This document shows, piece after piece, positions 63,790-64,000 of a stretch of 64,000 bases of DNA. The notes below the pieces were generated by a model, which saw only the letters and a program-made list of their open reading frames with translations, did no database searches and was not told the origin of the DNA. The stretch is from an uncultured Clostridium sp. (lineage in GTDB: Bacteria > Bacillota > Clostridia > Lachnospirales > Lachnospiraceae), in assembly GCA_934438135.1 (NCBI GenBank), contig CAKSBP010000016.1, positions 4,346 to 68,345 on the forward strand, in the 5' to 3' direction. A program made the translations under genes and the position numbers. Position 1 is the stretch's first letter; each line of letters starts with the position of its first letter.

Positions 63790-63829
63790 AAAAAGAGAGC
63801 AGTCATTTTGGGACTGTTCTCTTTTTGTT
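63790..63829. terminator. Terminator after the second maturase (bidirectional)
   Basis: AAAAAGAGAGCAGTC (63790-63804) pairs with GACTGTTCTCTTTTT (63812-63826), T/A runs on both sides. Confidence 0.85.
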
Positions 63830-63966
63830 TTCAATTCACCTCCTTGAATATTTAGATGATTATTAGCAAAAAAAGGATACTGTTGCGTACTTAAGTTAAA
63901 AAATAAAAAAATTAGTAAAATAATGTCAAGCTCTTTTGAAAATGTCCTCAAAAAAGATTATTATTG

Positions 63967-63992
63967 GCACTGGCGTGAGCCAGTGCTTTTTA
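63967..63992 (+). terminator. Terminator-like hairpin near the window end
   Basis: GCACTGGC (63967-63974) pairs exactly with GCCAGTGC (63979-63986) over a GTGA loop, then T5. No coding gene lies between 63830 and this point; it may end a small transcript or be the leader of a gene beyond the window. Confidence 0.7.
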
Positions 63993-64000
63993 CGTCCATC

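Overview
The window is low-GC Firmicutes DNA and reads as a spore-forming, strictly anaerobic gut-type Clostridium relative, most likely Lachnospiraceae. The reasons are both dipicolinate synthase subunits, the [FeFe]-hydrogenase maturase HydG, the oxygen-sensitive class III ribonucleotide reductase NrdD with NrdG, an Agr-like peptide system, a secreted pectinesterase and strong GGAGG ribosome sites. Genus is not determined. No rRNA, tRNA or CRISPR array was seen.

Layout. 1-3.5 kb: an Agr-type signalling region with a GHKL kinase (cut by the window edge), a LytTR regulator, a 47-residue AgrD-like peptide gene, a phage-type small regulator and a second, soluble GHKL kinase. 3.6-5.5 kb: asnB. 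5.5-10.8 kb, minus strand: a complete RiPP operon (ABC exporter, cytosolic subtilase, radical SAM/SPASM fusion, small accessory protein, and a precursor with nine Cys spaced every four residues). 10.9-16.6 kb: a lipoprotein, then an MmpL/RND transporter with a heptad-repeat partner under a likely TetR-type operator. 16.7-24.6 kb: a U32 peptidase pair, a flavoprotein, a secreted lipase with calcium-binding repeats, and an AAA ATPase/TOPRIM pair that resembles phage defence. 24.8-42.1 kb: mostly housekeeping (cysK, DnaJ-like, membrane glycosyltransferase, HD hydrolase, dpaAB, lrgAB, csp, corrinoid activation pair, galM, upp, dinB, sigma-like protein).

42.3-48.4 kb: small accessory genes including one broken by two homopolymer slips; an unassigned small RNA and a multi-hairpin terminator leader before the TM1266-like regulator and hydG; then nrdD behind two NrdR-like boxes 31 bp apart. 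48.5-53 kb is accessory: an IS256 remnant, a GH25 lysozyme and a LicD protein. 53.3-60.5 kb: pckA, nrdG, dut, pectinesterase (with a cre-like site and 12-bp tandem repeats), catalase and a secreted protein. 60.7-62 kb is a decayed IS3 element. 62-63.8 kb is a second compact RiPP cassette: a 42-residue cysteine-free precursor followed by a radical SAM/SPASM enzyme with a PqqD-like N-terminus.

The most interesting parts are the two radical SAM peptide systems, the AgrD-like peptide missing from a simple long-ORF view, and the structured leader of hydG. Family names come from recognised motifs and memory of the families; no database search was run.
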